From positions 116,617 through 180,616 of the forward strand of contig JANPWX010000614.1 in assembly GCA_024734555.1 (NCBI GenBank): a DNA stretch of 64,000 bases, in the 5' to 3' direction. Below are positions 1 through 13,411 of this stretch, piece by piece; within the stretch, counting starts at the first letter, position 1; every line of letters starts with the position of its first letter. This DNA comes from Trochalopteron elliotii (taxonomy: Eukaryota > Chordata > Aves > Passeriformes > Leiothrichidae). Under the pieces are notes generated by a model. It did no database searches. It worked only from the letters and a program-made list of their open reading frames with translations, and was not told the DNA's origin. A program made the position numbers and the translations under genes.

Positions 1-635
1 ATGCAAGGATCCTGATGGATACCATGAACCTCTGTGACCCAGCACAGCAGGCTGAATACTCAGCCAGGACGGTGCTCTCAGAGGGGGAACCTGCAAATTA
101 CCTCAGCATCTCTTTCCAACTGCAAAATGGTTTTGTACATGGATAGTTTTTGCCACGGCAGACTGGTGTACGCACAGCCTCCAAGTAAGATTTGCAGGTT
201 GGTTCTCCAGAAAAACCATATAGAGTCTGGGTGTTTCAGCCTGCCTGACTGAAATAACAGACACATACTATCTTCTCAGGTAGCCAAGGCTCCCAGGAGA
301 AGCATTAGGAAAGCAAACATTTGATTGGTTGAGGTTGTGCTCCATGGACCCTAGGCACATCTTTGCTGTCTTGTTCCTAAAGTGCTCCTGGTCTCCAGGC
401 CAGGTCCGACACAGGGCTACAGGACACACATCTACACACTCCAGCAATTTATCACTTGAGTACCCAGCTCCCTGAGCTCATTTCCTGGTAAAAGACTTGC
501 TGCATTTCTCCTCTTTGAGTCTGAATACAAGACTACCTGCCCCAACAGGGGAGCATCACCCCACACCTACCAACTCCAGGTGCCGTGCCACCACTGTACC
601 AGAACATCCTCTCCTGCAGGGGGAAATTCTTATTG

Positions 636-700
636 CATAGAATGCTTGAGGGTGGAAGGGATCTCCGGAGGTCACCTTATATAACCCACTCAGGGAGGAG
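636..700 (-). repeat. CR1 LINE 3'-end fragment
   Basis: The run ATAGAATGCTTGAGGGTGGAAGG and the following GGTCACCT resemble the complement of the CR1 3' end. It is short and diverged. Confidence 0.45.
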
Positions 701-1132
701 GGAGACCCATATGGAAAACACCTGGCTCCAGGGCCAGGCTATTCTGAAGTGTTCAGGGGCAACAACCACAAGACAGTACTAACATGTTCATGTGTTGTTG
801 CTGCTTGGCACATTGCTGCCAGCTGCCATTCATGACTGCATGGGTGCTGCGATCAGTGGGAAACGCATGGAATACTGCAGCCATGAGTTGGCCTCAGAAA
901 CAGCTGCATGACCACAATGCATGGTGCTGACATGCAGAAACTCATGCCAGGAACTGCACAAGGAGCCAGACAGCTCACAGACAGCGTTGGCATGGCAGGA
1001 ACCATCTCCATCTACCACTGGCAGCATATCTGCTCTCATGACACCACAGCACCAGGGAGGCTGCAGGAGGGAGATGAAGGATGGGGCAGAAGGGCAATGC
1101 ATGGTTACAGGGGGGTGGAAAAATCAGAACTA

Positions 1133-1235
1133 CAGAGTATCACGAGTTGGCAAGGAACCCACAAGGGTCATCAAGTCGAACTCTTAGCCCTGCACAGGAC
1201 AACCTCAATAATCTCATTACATGCCATGAGAACTG
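1133..1235 (-). repeat. CR1 LINE 3'-end fragment
   Basis: Contains GAGTTGGCAAGGAACCCACAAGG, then TCATCAAGTCGAACTC and CCCTGCACAGGACAA, the complement of the CR1 3' end that reads ...GGGCAGG...GAGTTGGACTCGATGATCC. About 100 bases, diverged, without an obvious octamer tail. Confidence 0.75.
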
Positions 1236-2117
1236 GGAGAGGGAGACTGGCAGTGTGATTGTCCATAATAGAAAACAAGAAGCCAGAAAGATGGGGTTTT
1301 GTAATGTAAAAATTAGGTCTTTCAGCTCTTCATTTTTGCTATGTCTGAGAGCTTCTGTGATGAGGATTGAGAAGTATGAGACAGTCCAAAGAAACAGCAA
1401 CTGTACCCAAACTGCAGGACCCAGAAATACATTTCATCACCAGTATTTTGTGGGAATCAAATCACATCACAGCTCCACAGCAGGATAATAGTCATCTGTC
1501 CTACTCGATGCCGAAGTCAGTCAGTCCACGAAGCAGGAGTTGACCTGTCAGGCACTGTCCTGGACTTACAGTGCCACTTTACCACTGCCTTTAGAAAGAC
1601 CTTAAGGTGCTGGGCAGATGTTTGCAGAGCATCAGACGTGGAGATGATGTGCCTGGGAATTCTGCCAGGCTCCTCCTTCAGGTTCAGAGGAGGTCACAGC
1701 CTGCCCAGTTTTTCATGGTCTCTTTATTCTGGATCCCATTTAAAATGTTTGCAGTTCTTTGTCTAGAAAAACCTTTGTTGCTCTCAGCAATTGTTCTTCC
1801 TAACTCATCAGTAACTCACTTTGTATAGTTCTGTTTATCTTTCCGAGGATAGTTTGCCTGGTTCTCCTTATCTCTTCTGTTCTTCTTAAAGAGCCTTGAA
1901 TCACACCAGAGCAGCAACTCCACTCCCCATTTTTGTGGTTCAGAATATGTTGTCTGTGCTAAACCATCACTCACACCAGCTGTGGACTCTTTGACCTGCC
2001 CTCTCCCTTGCTGAGTTTTGTGGGAAGGAAGGCTGGATATAGAGCCTGGAAGGAAACTGTGACATGCTCTAACCCTGCTGATTAGGCACAATTTGTTGAC
2101 ACATGGTGAATAACCAA

Positions 2118-2375
2118 AGCATGAAGCTTTGTCAGAGGAGGTTTAGATCAAATATTAAGAAAAGGTTCTTCACCCACAGGGTTGTTGGGCACTGGAACAG
2201 GCTCCCCAGGCAGTGGTCACATCCACAGGCTTCTCAGAGTTCAAGAAATGTTTGGACAAGGCTCTCAGGCACATGGTGGGATTCTTGAGGTTGTCTCGTG
2301 CAGGGTCAGGAGTTGGACTCGATGATCCTTGTAGGTCCCTTCCAACTCAGGAGTTTCTAAGATTCTATGATTCTG
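2118..2375 (+). repeat. CR1 LINE 3' end
   Basis: Reads GTCAGAGGAGGTTTAGATCA, GGCACTGGAACAGGCTCCCCAGG and GTTGGACTCGATGATCC in order and ends GATTCTATGATTCTG, the CR1 tail. It is 5'-truncated like nearly all bird copies. Confidence 0.92.
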
Positions 2376-5300
2376 CTGTGCTGCAGAGGGAGACTAGCCC
2401 CCAGCTTTTACATTTGTACCACAAATGAAAGGCCCAAGTTGTGAGTAAAATCAGTCCAAAAACTACTTGGGTCACCTCTCCCAGCATCTTCATCCTCCGG
2501 CTTATTGAAGTCTAGTGGGAAGGACCTGTCTGGAGCAAGCCCACTCTACCAGGGCCAGCATACTCACTTTGAAAGGCCCCAGCACCTGAGAACATGACCG
2601 GTCTTACTTCTGTGTCCCCAGTGTGTCAGCGGGTCTTGCTCTCTGTTGGCTGAAGCCCAAGATCAAGCATTTCTTCACCTGGTTTTCCCCTCTGGCTGCC
2701 TTCTTTGAAATCCTAGTGCAGCAGCATCTGCCATTTTGGACCAGCTGTTGCATATCAAGATCTGTCAGCTGGTTCCAAAGGCACAGAATGAGTTTACACC
2801 AACAAAAGATCCCATGCAGGTACCAGGAAGCATGACCTCTGCAATGTTTTTGGTCACAACCAATCTCATAGGGAATAGTGGAACTGGCTTCTTCAGCTTG
2901 GTTTCCAATGGAAATAAAACTTAAGGAATCATGCTGTTTGTGTTTGTTCATCCATCCCCAACAGCTCAGAACACATCAGCAAATTTCACTCAAATCAGAC
3001 CAAGCCATTAAGAAGCCAATGATCTGACTTCAGCCTGTGACATGGGATTCCTCTCTTTACCAGTTGCATAGGAGGAGCCCATACAGAAAGCTGCTGTGAG
3101 AGCTCAACTTCTATCAGACATCAGGAAAAAGTACACAGAGTTTCCCCAAACACCTCCTCATGGAGAAACTTTAGGCAGGACTCACACTTTCCAGGACACC
3201 AGAGGATCCATCAGAGAAAAGAGAGGTGAGGTTTCCTGGAATAGGCTGCCCAGGCTTGCTGCTTCTGGTTTTGCACTGAGGATTCCACAACCATAAAACA
3301 GCAAATTTAACACTGATGAACAGAATGATCAAGAACACCTGTGCCTGATGGGCAAAAGCAGCCCCCCACCTTGTGAGACCAGCACCCCAAAATGTCAGGC
3401 AGGATCAACCATGGCTAGGCCCCAAAACAGCATAAGGGTCATGATTTTCTCACCCTTCCAGATGAGTTTCAAAGATAATGGCTTCACCAAACACTCAGAA
3501 CAAATTCCAGGGGAAACAACTGATGTCAGTGACTGATGTGCCCACTACAGTGCTTAAGCTGGTCAAAGGAAGAAGCACAAAAATAATACAATTTCGCTGT
3601 TTATCTAACACCAGCTAAAGGCAAAATCAACAGTCTTGGTATCTCTCAGGAGACACAAAGCTGACAGCCCCAGCCTACCCTCAACAGACACAGGACACAT
3701 TGACTTTGGCAGCGCTGACTGCTGCATGCTGTCGTGTCCATAAACAGACCCATACAGATATTCAGGGGAGGTGAAGAGCTGTGGAGCATGTAGAGGAGCA
3801 GTGTTTGCTATAAAAAGACAAGGGAGAGAGAAAAAAAATCAGTCTTATTAATAATAACACCTCACTTTATGAGATGCCCATGAATAACGAAAAGTAGGAG
3901 CGCTGATGGCGGAGACTGTCCCAGATACACTCCAGAAGACACAGTGCTGCCTATACTGCTGTACAGCTGGGCCCAGCTAAGGAGGTGGTGATGCTGCTGC
4001 TTTCCTGTGTGCTTCCAGAAACACCTTTACCTCACCACACAGGGTGAACCACTCAGGTTACTCCTCTCCAAGAACACAGTCCCCATGTGCCAGTTTGCAT
4101 GGAGAGGAAAGCAGCTCTGTGCCACCCTGTGGCTGCAGAGTTAACATGGAGCAGGGTTCCTTCAAGCCCATGCCTCCTCTCATATCCAGGTGCTTTCCCA
4201 CCTCACTGCCCAGAGGCAAGCCTTTAGCAAAAGTGCATTAGGCTGAAGCAGTAGCTTACATGTGAGAGTGCTATGATTACATCCTGGTGCTACTGTTACT
4301 GTGGGAAACCCACAAACATAAAACTATGGCTCATGATACAAATTTAACTCACTGAGGGCTGCCTGAAATGGAAGCAAGAAGCAAACAAACAATGCAGGCA
4401 GCAGAAAATGCCAGGTTATCAGCCTTGAAATGCACATCACAGCACAGGATAGAGGACAGCTTGTGAAGTGCCCTTTGACTACCAGCTGTGCCTTCGGGGG
4501 TATCAACTGGTTGTCCCTAATCACGCTGAGAGTGCCCTCTAAACTGTTAAAAAGGGCGTTAAACATTATGGATCCCAGCATCAAAAAAGTGTTGAATATC
4601 TGCCTTTTTCATGTCCTTTGTTTCTAGGTCCTCTGCCCCAGTATACAGCAAGCCTTTCACTTGCATCTGACATAGTTAAAAGAGGCCCCTCTTGGTGTCT
4701 TCCATGTCTGCTAGCCCCAGCAACAAGGAATAAACTTTGCTTATTCCATTCCTGAAAGTTCAGGCAATGCCTCAAATGCCTACTGCAGGTAACCTGTCCC
4801 TGTGTACACTCTTGGATTCCCCACCAAACATTACTCCCACATAAAGGAAGCTGGTCCTTGTACAACATGCTGCTATTTCAGTGGATCCAGGGCAAAAAGG
4901 AAGGTAAAGTTTCAGTCCAGTCTATCCATGGGGAATCAAAAGTGAAATTCCACTCTTCCCAAAACATCTAAGCTGTGCATACACTATAGGATCATTTTAA
5001 GAGCAACAATGCCCCCTACCTGTCTCCACTCCTGAGCTCTCGTCCCATTCCCTTGAATTTTCCACCTACAAATCAGTTGATTTAGACCTGTCCCTTCTGT
5101 CATAACACAGCTACAACAGTGGTAAAACTCCAGGTTTGGGGGAAATGGATCTTTTTGGACTGAATTTTGTTTCAACTGGTGTAGAGTAAGTGTGGCTTCA
5201 CTGAAGTCTCTGCTCTTCAGCCTGAACCAGTGCTTGGTCAAGGATGAGACACCCTCAGGAGCACCCAGAAACTCAGCTCCTTCTATTTTCAGCTTCATAT

Positions 5301-8300
5301 TCCACACTGCTAACTTCATCCTGCCCTCTCCTTTCAACTCCATCACCTTTTCCAAATTCCTACTGTGCCAGAGAGAAGATCCTGCAAGATCTCACCACTG
5401 ACCTCACTAGGGTGCTCCAAATCTTCTTGCTCTCTGACGGTGGAGCCATGTCTGGACTCAGCTTTCTCCAAGTGGGGAACAAAAGTAAAGATGGAGGAGA
5501 GGCAGGCCCTGGTGCCCAAGGAGGCCCGCTGGGCTGGAAAGGGTTTGTGGAGTGAGGGGATACACTCTGAGCCATGACCTGGGTTCCCACAGGGAGCTGG
5601 CTGGCTGAGTACCCTCAGAAGAGGACTAGGAGAGCCTGAACATGGAGCAGATCATTGAGACTCCATGGAGCAGAGCAGGAGAGTTGCGAAAACTCTGAAC
5701 AGACATGGGGCTGTGGTAGGATCACAGACATCCTGACGCAGAGGAAACCAGGCACTGGGAACCTGGAACAAAGGACTGAGAAGCACAGCAAGGGAAGAGT
5801 TTGGGGTGATGAGTCAGAGGCTGAGCGCAAACACAGGAACCGGCTATCATGCGGTAAGCGGTTACTGCGTGTCAGCGTTACAATCCATGTGCATTTGCTT
5901 AGTCCGTGCAAATAAGGCCACTTCAGCCAGCTTAGTGCGGTTCTGTCACGTTGGCTAAGTTGAACTGACTTGCATGTGCCATGGATTAGGCATGTGCACA
6001 CACAGCTGCCCCCCACCGCCAGTTGAGGTACAGCAGTGTATTCCTCTGTGACAACTTGTCCACTCTGTCCACACCTCCAGCTTCAGAACAGCTCCATTGG
6101 TGGAACAGGAGAAACTCAAGAAAAAGCACCTGGAATATGGTAAGATAGCTAAGAAGGTCACACAAATAAGGTGGCAATTGGGGTTATGCTGAAGCACAGT
6201 GAGGACACATCCCGTGCCATTTCAGCCTTCCATCTTGGGTATGCCTTCTCCAGGACCACAGCCATGTTCCTCTCCTAGGCTGGAGCCTACTGGGCTTGGA
6301 TGGCTGCTTGACAGAACAGCCTCGTTAGGAGGTTTCGCAATCAGCTCCCTGTGACTGTATTAAGCAGCCTGCATCATCTGTTTTGATTTTGCTGGATTTG
6401 TCTGTGTTCAATATATTTCTCGCAAGGGTCCCAGTTCAGCCCTCATTGACGTCAATGGGAGTCGGTCCATTCCCTTCAGTGAGAGCGAGAGCTGTCCCTT
6501 GGTGCTTGTATCTCAGCTGTTCCATTTCAGTGCCCAGCTCCACATACCCTCCTACCTTTCCCCATCCCTTCCACATGGTTGGCGGCTCTACCCTCTCCCT
6601 TCTGGCTGAACAGCAGATCCTGTCCAAATTCTCTGCTGCTCCCTTAAAATGTTTTCCACCACAAATCTTGATTTTCTGAGCACCTTCAGGGTTGTATTTC
6701 CTCAGCTGGACCCTCAGCAATATTTCCATTTCCTAATCCTTGACAAAGCAGATTTTTTTGGTTGGCCTCTCCACCTGGCGATGTCCTCCTTCTAGAGTAC
6801 AGTCATCCAGCTGGACGGTAAGGAAGGCTTTCCCTTCAGTTAGGTTTATTTCTGCATTAGCTCGAGGGTAAGTTCCAATCCTAACTTAGATCTCTGTGTG
6901 GGTGATTATCAAAGAGGAAAGCTGAACAGTCAGAGGAGTCTGAGAATCTGGTTTCAACACCACACTCTGTTAAGGATTCCCACTGAAATTTTGGATAAGT
7001 CATTTAAATTCTTCATTCCCTTCTGTAAAACTGAGAATCATGCTCCCCTCTCTACAGTGTTTTTTGATGCTGAGATGTCCTCACAGTACTTTTGAGACCA
7101 CTACTAAAGCTCATGCAGAGAACTTTACATCCCCAAGCCTTTCTGACTTAGCACTATCTAAGACACTTCAAAAATGGACAAACAAAGATACAAAATATTT
7201 GCTGATCACCCACTAGATAAACCTTTCACCACATCCATGGACTGTCAGAGAAGAGGCAAGACAACAACAACATGCCATTCTTGCATTGTTTCAGCACTCA
7301 CTCCAGTGATGCTGTGGAGAAGATCCTGTACTTGACAGCTCCATGGCATGACCCACTCCAGCCCTGCTTACGTTTGCACGTTCATCCTGCAGCCAAACTG
7401 TCTGTCTGATTTATGTTATCCCAAGGAAGATCTTGAGTTAATGGCAATAAATTTCTTTAGAGAAGACCCATCTCATGGCAGAGGGAAAAAGACAAGGAAA
7501 GAGAGAACCATGGGAATTCTTCTCTTTTCACATCCCAGCTGGGCTTGGCTGGAGCTGGCTCCAATTATGCTGATGGAGCCCATCACAGCATGAACTTCTG
7601 AGGCTGCCACAATGACTCTCAGTAGAAGAGATGTGCTCTCAGGCAAAGTGGGAAGTAGATGGGCCAAACAGGGCACTCCCAGCTTGTATGGCAGGCACAG
7701 TTTGAGAGAAGAGGATTGTTTTTATCAATCAGGAGATTCTGCTAGAAGAAGGAGGCTTTCTGTGGACTTCAACAGTAAGGAGGGAATGGCAAAGCACTCA
7801 CAGAGCAGTCAGCCAGGGTTCCAGGGAAATGCTTTCAAGATGTGGTTTGTCACACTGATATGCAATCCCAGACAATTCAGCCTCAGGAGCAACCCTATAT
7901 CCCGCCAGATATAGAGATGAGAAGGAGGAGAGACAACTCTTCAAGGCTGATGGTGTCCAGGATACTCGTGAACATCATGTCCCTGAGGATCTCCTGAGAC
8001 CTGTCAACTCTGTCATAGGGAAAGCCACTCAGACTGAGGTGGTCACTCCCAGCTCCCATCTCACAGGCAAATCCTGGGAAATGAACTGCCAAAGACAAGG
8101 CCATCTAGCTCTGCATTCCCTCAGAACTTCACCTGCACAGCACCTGTACCAGAAAACAGGCAGGGAATGGGGACATGCAGTGACATTGCTGTCAGAGGAA
8201 GAAGGAACCAGGGATGTGAGGAAGGTGAAGGAGAAGGGATGGAAAAGGTGAACATGAGCTGACAGAGCCTCACTCAGGTGGGAGCTGGGCAGAAATGGCA

Positions 8301-11300
8301 GTGAATCCACCATTTACGAGGAGCAAAGTGCTACAGAGCACGTCTGGGCCTGGACTACCTTCACCAACACCACAGCCTGCCAAGCTCCTAATAAAACCCA
8401 ACACAGGTTGACTTGGGTTCTCATGCTGCTCCAGAGCAGCAGCTTGCCCCTCCCCACCTGGGGCCCACATGCACTGTGAAGCAAGTGCTTCCCGAGCATC
8501 TCACCACATCCAGGGTCTCCAGGGCTTCCCCACACACCTCTACAGCCAGGCAGAGCAGCCCAGGAGCAGTGGGTCTATGCCCTCACTGCTTAACTCACCC
8601 TCTGCAGCTGCACCTTGCCACACAAGCCTCCCCACTCCAAGCAGGGATGGAGCACGCCCACTTTGTTGTTGTTGGTTTTGGCTCAGCAGTAGCAGGCTGC
8701 TTCCAGCAAGAGTAGTATGAATAATTGCCCAATTAACTGGAGGAACTTCCAGATGTGTGTTTGCTTTCATACCCATCCAGCCCCCCTCAATCCCACGTGC
8801 CTAACGCCATGAAGAGTGGTGGGGGTGGGAGAGCCATGGCTCTGCTAACTCGTGCAGCAGTGTGGGCAGGGCTTGCCTGCTGCCTGGCTCAGCTTCCCTT
8901 TCCATCCCCACCTCCCTCTCACTCTTTAAATGGGGAAATGGTCTTTTTTAATGACCCCAGGGAGAAGGAAATTTGCCCTGCCTGCCAGAGCTTGGTTACA
9001 CTTGCCAAAAGCCAAGAAAGCAGAGAAGAAAGCTGATCCCATGTTATGATTTTAATCAGGTGTACATACAGTGAACTCTCTTAAGACAGGTTGCCATTTT
9101 TTGCCATTTCCCTCCACCTTTTTCCATTGAATAATCTCACACCCAGAAGAGGTTTTATTGTCAGCTAAACTTCTTTCACCCTGCAGGATACTGGGAAACC
9201 TTTCAAGATTGTGGCTCTTCCCTGTTTTCAGCAGGATCCAGCATCACCCATCTGCTTCTCACCACCTGATAAAGGGGGGCACTTTCTGGGATGCAGGTAG
9301 AGATTTGACCTGGGCATAGGATGTCTGGAATTCAGTGAACAGAATAAGCTTAAAGATGACTCAGACCCCACAGATGATGTGGGCCTCCCACCAGCCCTCC
9401 CTCACACCAGAAGTGAAAGAGGGGGGTTTCATCTCTGATTTTAGCACCCACTTTGGCACCCAAATATCTAAGCTCCAGGGAGAAGAAGCAGAAGAATCAG
9501 CTCCAGAGCGACCTGCTCCACCCAAGAGTGCTGAAGACAAAATGAGCTAATTCACTCACGGAAGGCTTCAGTCTCTCCCCACTGCACAGGACAGATGGAG
9601 ATCAGAGGATAAAATTACACCAGATGGCAAACTTCTACATAGCTGCTGTTTGGGGAAATAAATGCCATCCAAAACACTAATTCTGTCCAACCACAGGAGG
9701 AATGAAGCAACTCCAGCTCAAGGCCTTCTCCCAGACCAAACCCTCAGCCTTGATACCCTTTGGACAAGATGTCCAGAAATAACAGCAGCTAGAGATGATG
9801 ACTCTGGAAGCAGCATTAGCTTGGCATTGTGGGCTTCGCACATCTCCTTATGTCATCCAGCTCCCAAGGCTTTATCTTGCAAACCTTCAGTTAGCAAATA
9901 GCAGAGAGCATCCAGGACTCAACCCCACCAGAACATTTCCTATAGCTCCAGCACATGGATGCACACATGGCACTGTTGAAACAGAAGGCTGCAGAGACCT
10001 GCTTCTCATCCAGCAGCTGGCAAAGCCTGAACCAAAGAAAGAGGACAAACTGCCACATGATCCTTTCCCACAGTGTACAGAGAGCCTGCCTCACTGCAAG
10101 CCAAGCAAATGCTCCTTCTAACTGAGCAGCTTCAAGGAAAGTGTGCTCCTGAAGCTGGGAAATTGTTTGGATGATCCCTGCTCCCATCCTTTGAATCACA
10201 ACAAGTGGACAGGGCAGACAGCCAAGCTCCAAATACCTCTGAAAGATGAACGATGGTGTTTTCCTCAGAGGAGCTCAACAGTCAACATTAACTTTTCAGT
10301 AATCAGCAAATAGCCCAGTGTAAAAAAACCTCTTTCCTATGCCAAATTTCCATACCATTCATCTCAAGACTGGGATATAAAGTCCCATTTTTCACAAATC
10401 TCTCTTTAGTCACTGAAAAAGTCACTGCTGCCAGGACTTTCCTTTGCCCCTTGGATTGCTATTTAAATCTAGCCCACCTACAGCAATGACAATTCATTTG
10501 CCCCCTTCGCTCCACAGCACATTTTCAGGTCAAATCCAGACATGGAGAACTAAGTAATCAGGTTGTTTCTTTCAGACAAAGCATAAACCTAGTTGCTGAA
10601 GGGCAGCTGTCCTGCTGTAATGCCTTTCACAGCTCTGATACTTGACCTGCTGCACATGAAGAAGCTGATGTAGACCCTCCCATTAGAGGACAGGGACTTG
10701 AAGCAAGGGGAGGAAAGAGGAGGTGACATTTGTATGAGGAACATGAGGAAGGCAGGTTCTGAGATCCTGCCCGAGGGCTAAGATTGTAGATGACTAAAAG
10801 CAATAAAGATAGGGAATTCAATAAATTTCCAAAGGGAGAATCAGTGTGTCTCCTCAGGACAGAAAACTTCGCATCTGTTCTGGGCACTGGTATCTCAACC
10901 TACTCTGACATCAGCAGAGCAGGGCACTGAGACCACTGCCCACAGCACTGCTGTCAGAAGGCAGAGGAAGCCTTTGGACTGTGCTGTATTTTGCAAGGGT
11001 GGAACAACTGGCTTCCCCTCCACAACCGTTGCTCTCCACACCACCCCACAGGACTCGAAAAGGGCCATAAATGTTTTCAGCATGGCATTTTACCAAGTAT
11101 ATGTCATAAATTACAGTCCCGTGCCAATAATAAGTCAGGTAATAGTGACACTTTTTTGTCCTGCCAGCTGCAGAAAAGGTGGTAAAGGGGAGGGAGGAAG
11201 GTGGTGGGAGACGCCTATTAGCACCAAGCTGCATTTTACACACGATGGAAAGTGTTTGCTCAGCTGGAAGTGAGAAGGGTCCTTAACCAAAGAGCACACT

Positions 11301-12241
11301 AATGAAAACAGGGTGTGCAAAGGGGTGAGGGGCACCAGCACAGAGTAGCAATTCATGCTCCAGCACAGGTGTGAAGGCTGCAAGGACCAGGCCTGGGCCA
11401 GAGCACCACCAAGCCTGCTTTTGCTCCAGCTCCATTTCACACCTTCTGGAAACACTAATTGCAGGTTCTGCTTTGCCTTAGAGAAGAACACAGGCAAGCC
11501 TGAGAGGACCCAGTGCCATGGATTTTGGTGTAAAGCCATCTTGAGAGCAAAGCCTGCCCTGGCTGTTTGGCTGGGACAGATAGGATCCCTCTCCAGCCAG
11601 AGGCTGTCTCAGCACTATACCCTCTAATCTTTCACCCAGGGATGTGTGGCTTATTCTCAGGTGTCTAAAAAGAAGATCCATGGGATCACATCCTGGTTTT
11701 GAACTTATTTGTCTAGCCACCTTTGTTGTGAATTCTGCAGGTCCCTTACTGCTCCCACTAAATCACACTATGAAGTAAATGTACCAGAGACCCTGAAGAC
11801 CCAGAGCCAGCAGTCCAGACAGACATAATACTGTGAGGGACCTCAATTCCTAAAAAAAGAGTTGCTGCTTTGCCTGATGAAAGCCAATGAGCCTCCTGAG
11901 AAAAGGCAGTGCTGTGTTTGAGCTGGTGTAGTGGAGTGCAGGGGGAAGAAAGGGATCAAGCCAACATCAAAGACAATGCAGGGCATAAATTAAGCAACAT
12001 TTAGTTATCTATCCATGTCTGTAGCATGTGACTGACCAACAGTCCCTAGAGTTTATAGGATACACCTGCACTTGGAATAAACCAAACTCCTTCCGAATCA
12101 CCTTCCCAGGAAAAGCCCTTGGATTATGAGTCATTCTCTAAGATCCCACAGGTCATCAGGCAGGCACCCCACAGGGAGAGGCAAACTGTCATGTGCAAAA
12201 TCCTTCTGCAATGAACTGTCCTCCTCCAGAGTCAGGAGTTG

Positions 12242-12313
12242 GTAAGAGAGCTCCAAAGACGTCCAATAGCCAGAGGAGTAAAAGAGCTCCAAAGATGCCC
12301 AATAACCAGGGGA
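12242..12313. repeat. 36-bp tandem duplication
   Basis: Two units of 36 bases (12242-12277 and 12278-12313), each starting GTAAGAGAGCTCCAAAGA or GTAAAAGAGCTCCAAAGA, differing at only a few bases. Twelve-codon periodic peptides in the frames through it are a consequence. Confidence 0.9.
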
Positions 12314-13370
12314 ATCTCTGTGGGCTGGACCCTACCAAGTATGGAACAGCACAGCAGGACCTGCAGCCAAAGCTGGATCCTAACAAGCAACATCACTCTG
12401 GAATACCTGGTGCAATATGCCAGGAATGTACCACACACCACTACAGTCTCCTCACGGAGGAGGGGGATTAAAGTCATCCTGAAGAGAAACTGCTAATTTC
12501 CTTCTCACAAATTCCCTCTCCACACCAAGAGGATCACCCAGTACCAGAAGACAACCTTTCACATTCATGGTACGTGACTGCTCACCCCTAAAAGGCAGGA
12601 GCTGCCATAGCTGAGGCAAGGGAAGGAACAAAGAAACAGGAAAAGCTGGCTGCAACCCATCCAACCAAACAGAAAACACAGTGTCCACAAAGTACTTCTT
12701 GCAGTCACAGAGAAATGCTTGGCTGCCTTCATGACCACGTTCCTTTTGTGTCGTTAAAACATCCACCAGCACCCTCCAAGTTTTGGGACCATCAGGCTCA
12801 CCCTTATTGCCAGGAGTAACATCAGCAGCTCATCTAGAAGGGCAGAACCATACCTGGCTGCTGCAAGTGGAAGAGAAGTGATCCACACCACTGAACAAAC
12901 CTCTCATTAAGATGCTGGCATGTGATAGGAAAAAGATTTGCCTAATTATCCCCTAGTAATTCCCAGTTTTACCCACAGGAGGTCAGACTTTGCCGAGGCT
13001 TATCAGCTTTCCATGCAAGCAACCCAGGGCAAATCCCATTGCTGTGGGACCAGCAAAGCCACTTCTTACTATACCAGCTTAGGTTTCGGCCTAAGACCCT
13101 TCTGTGCTTCCTGGCATTCTCTCATGATTCTCCAGTTGCTCCTCTGCCCATCTTACCAGTACAAATCTCCTCTCCAAGGCTGTTGGACACACAGGAGAAT
13201 AGGTCTGATGTGATGGATCAATCTGTCCATTTAGCCATTCCTCACTTGCTTTTCTTTTCTTGCTTTCATGTGGTTCTCCAATCCAGCTTTCCAGTCCCTC
13301 CACTTCCCCTGTCAAAATGCCTCCATTACATCCAGCACCTAGTCCATAACTCCAGCCTAGTTTCACAAGA

Positions 13371-13411
13371 AAATGTAGAGATAAAAAAATAAATGTAGAG
13401 ATAAAAAAAAG
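13371..13411. repeat. short tandem duplication (about 20 bp)
   Basis: AAATGTAGAGATAAAAAAA occurs twice back to back. No function apparent. Confidence 0.85.
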
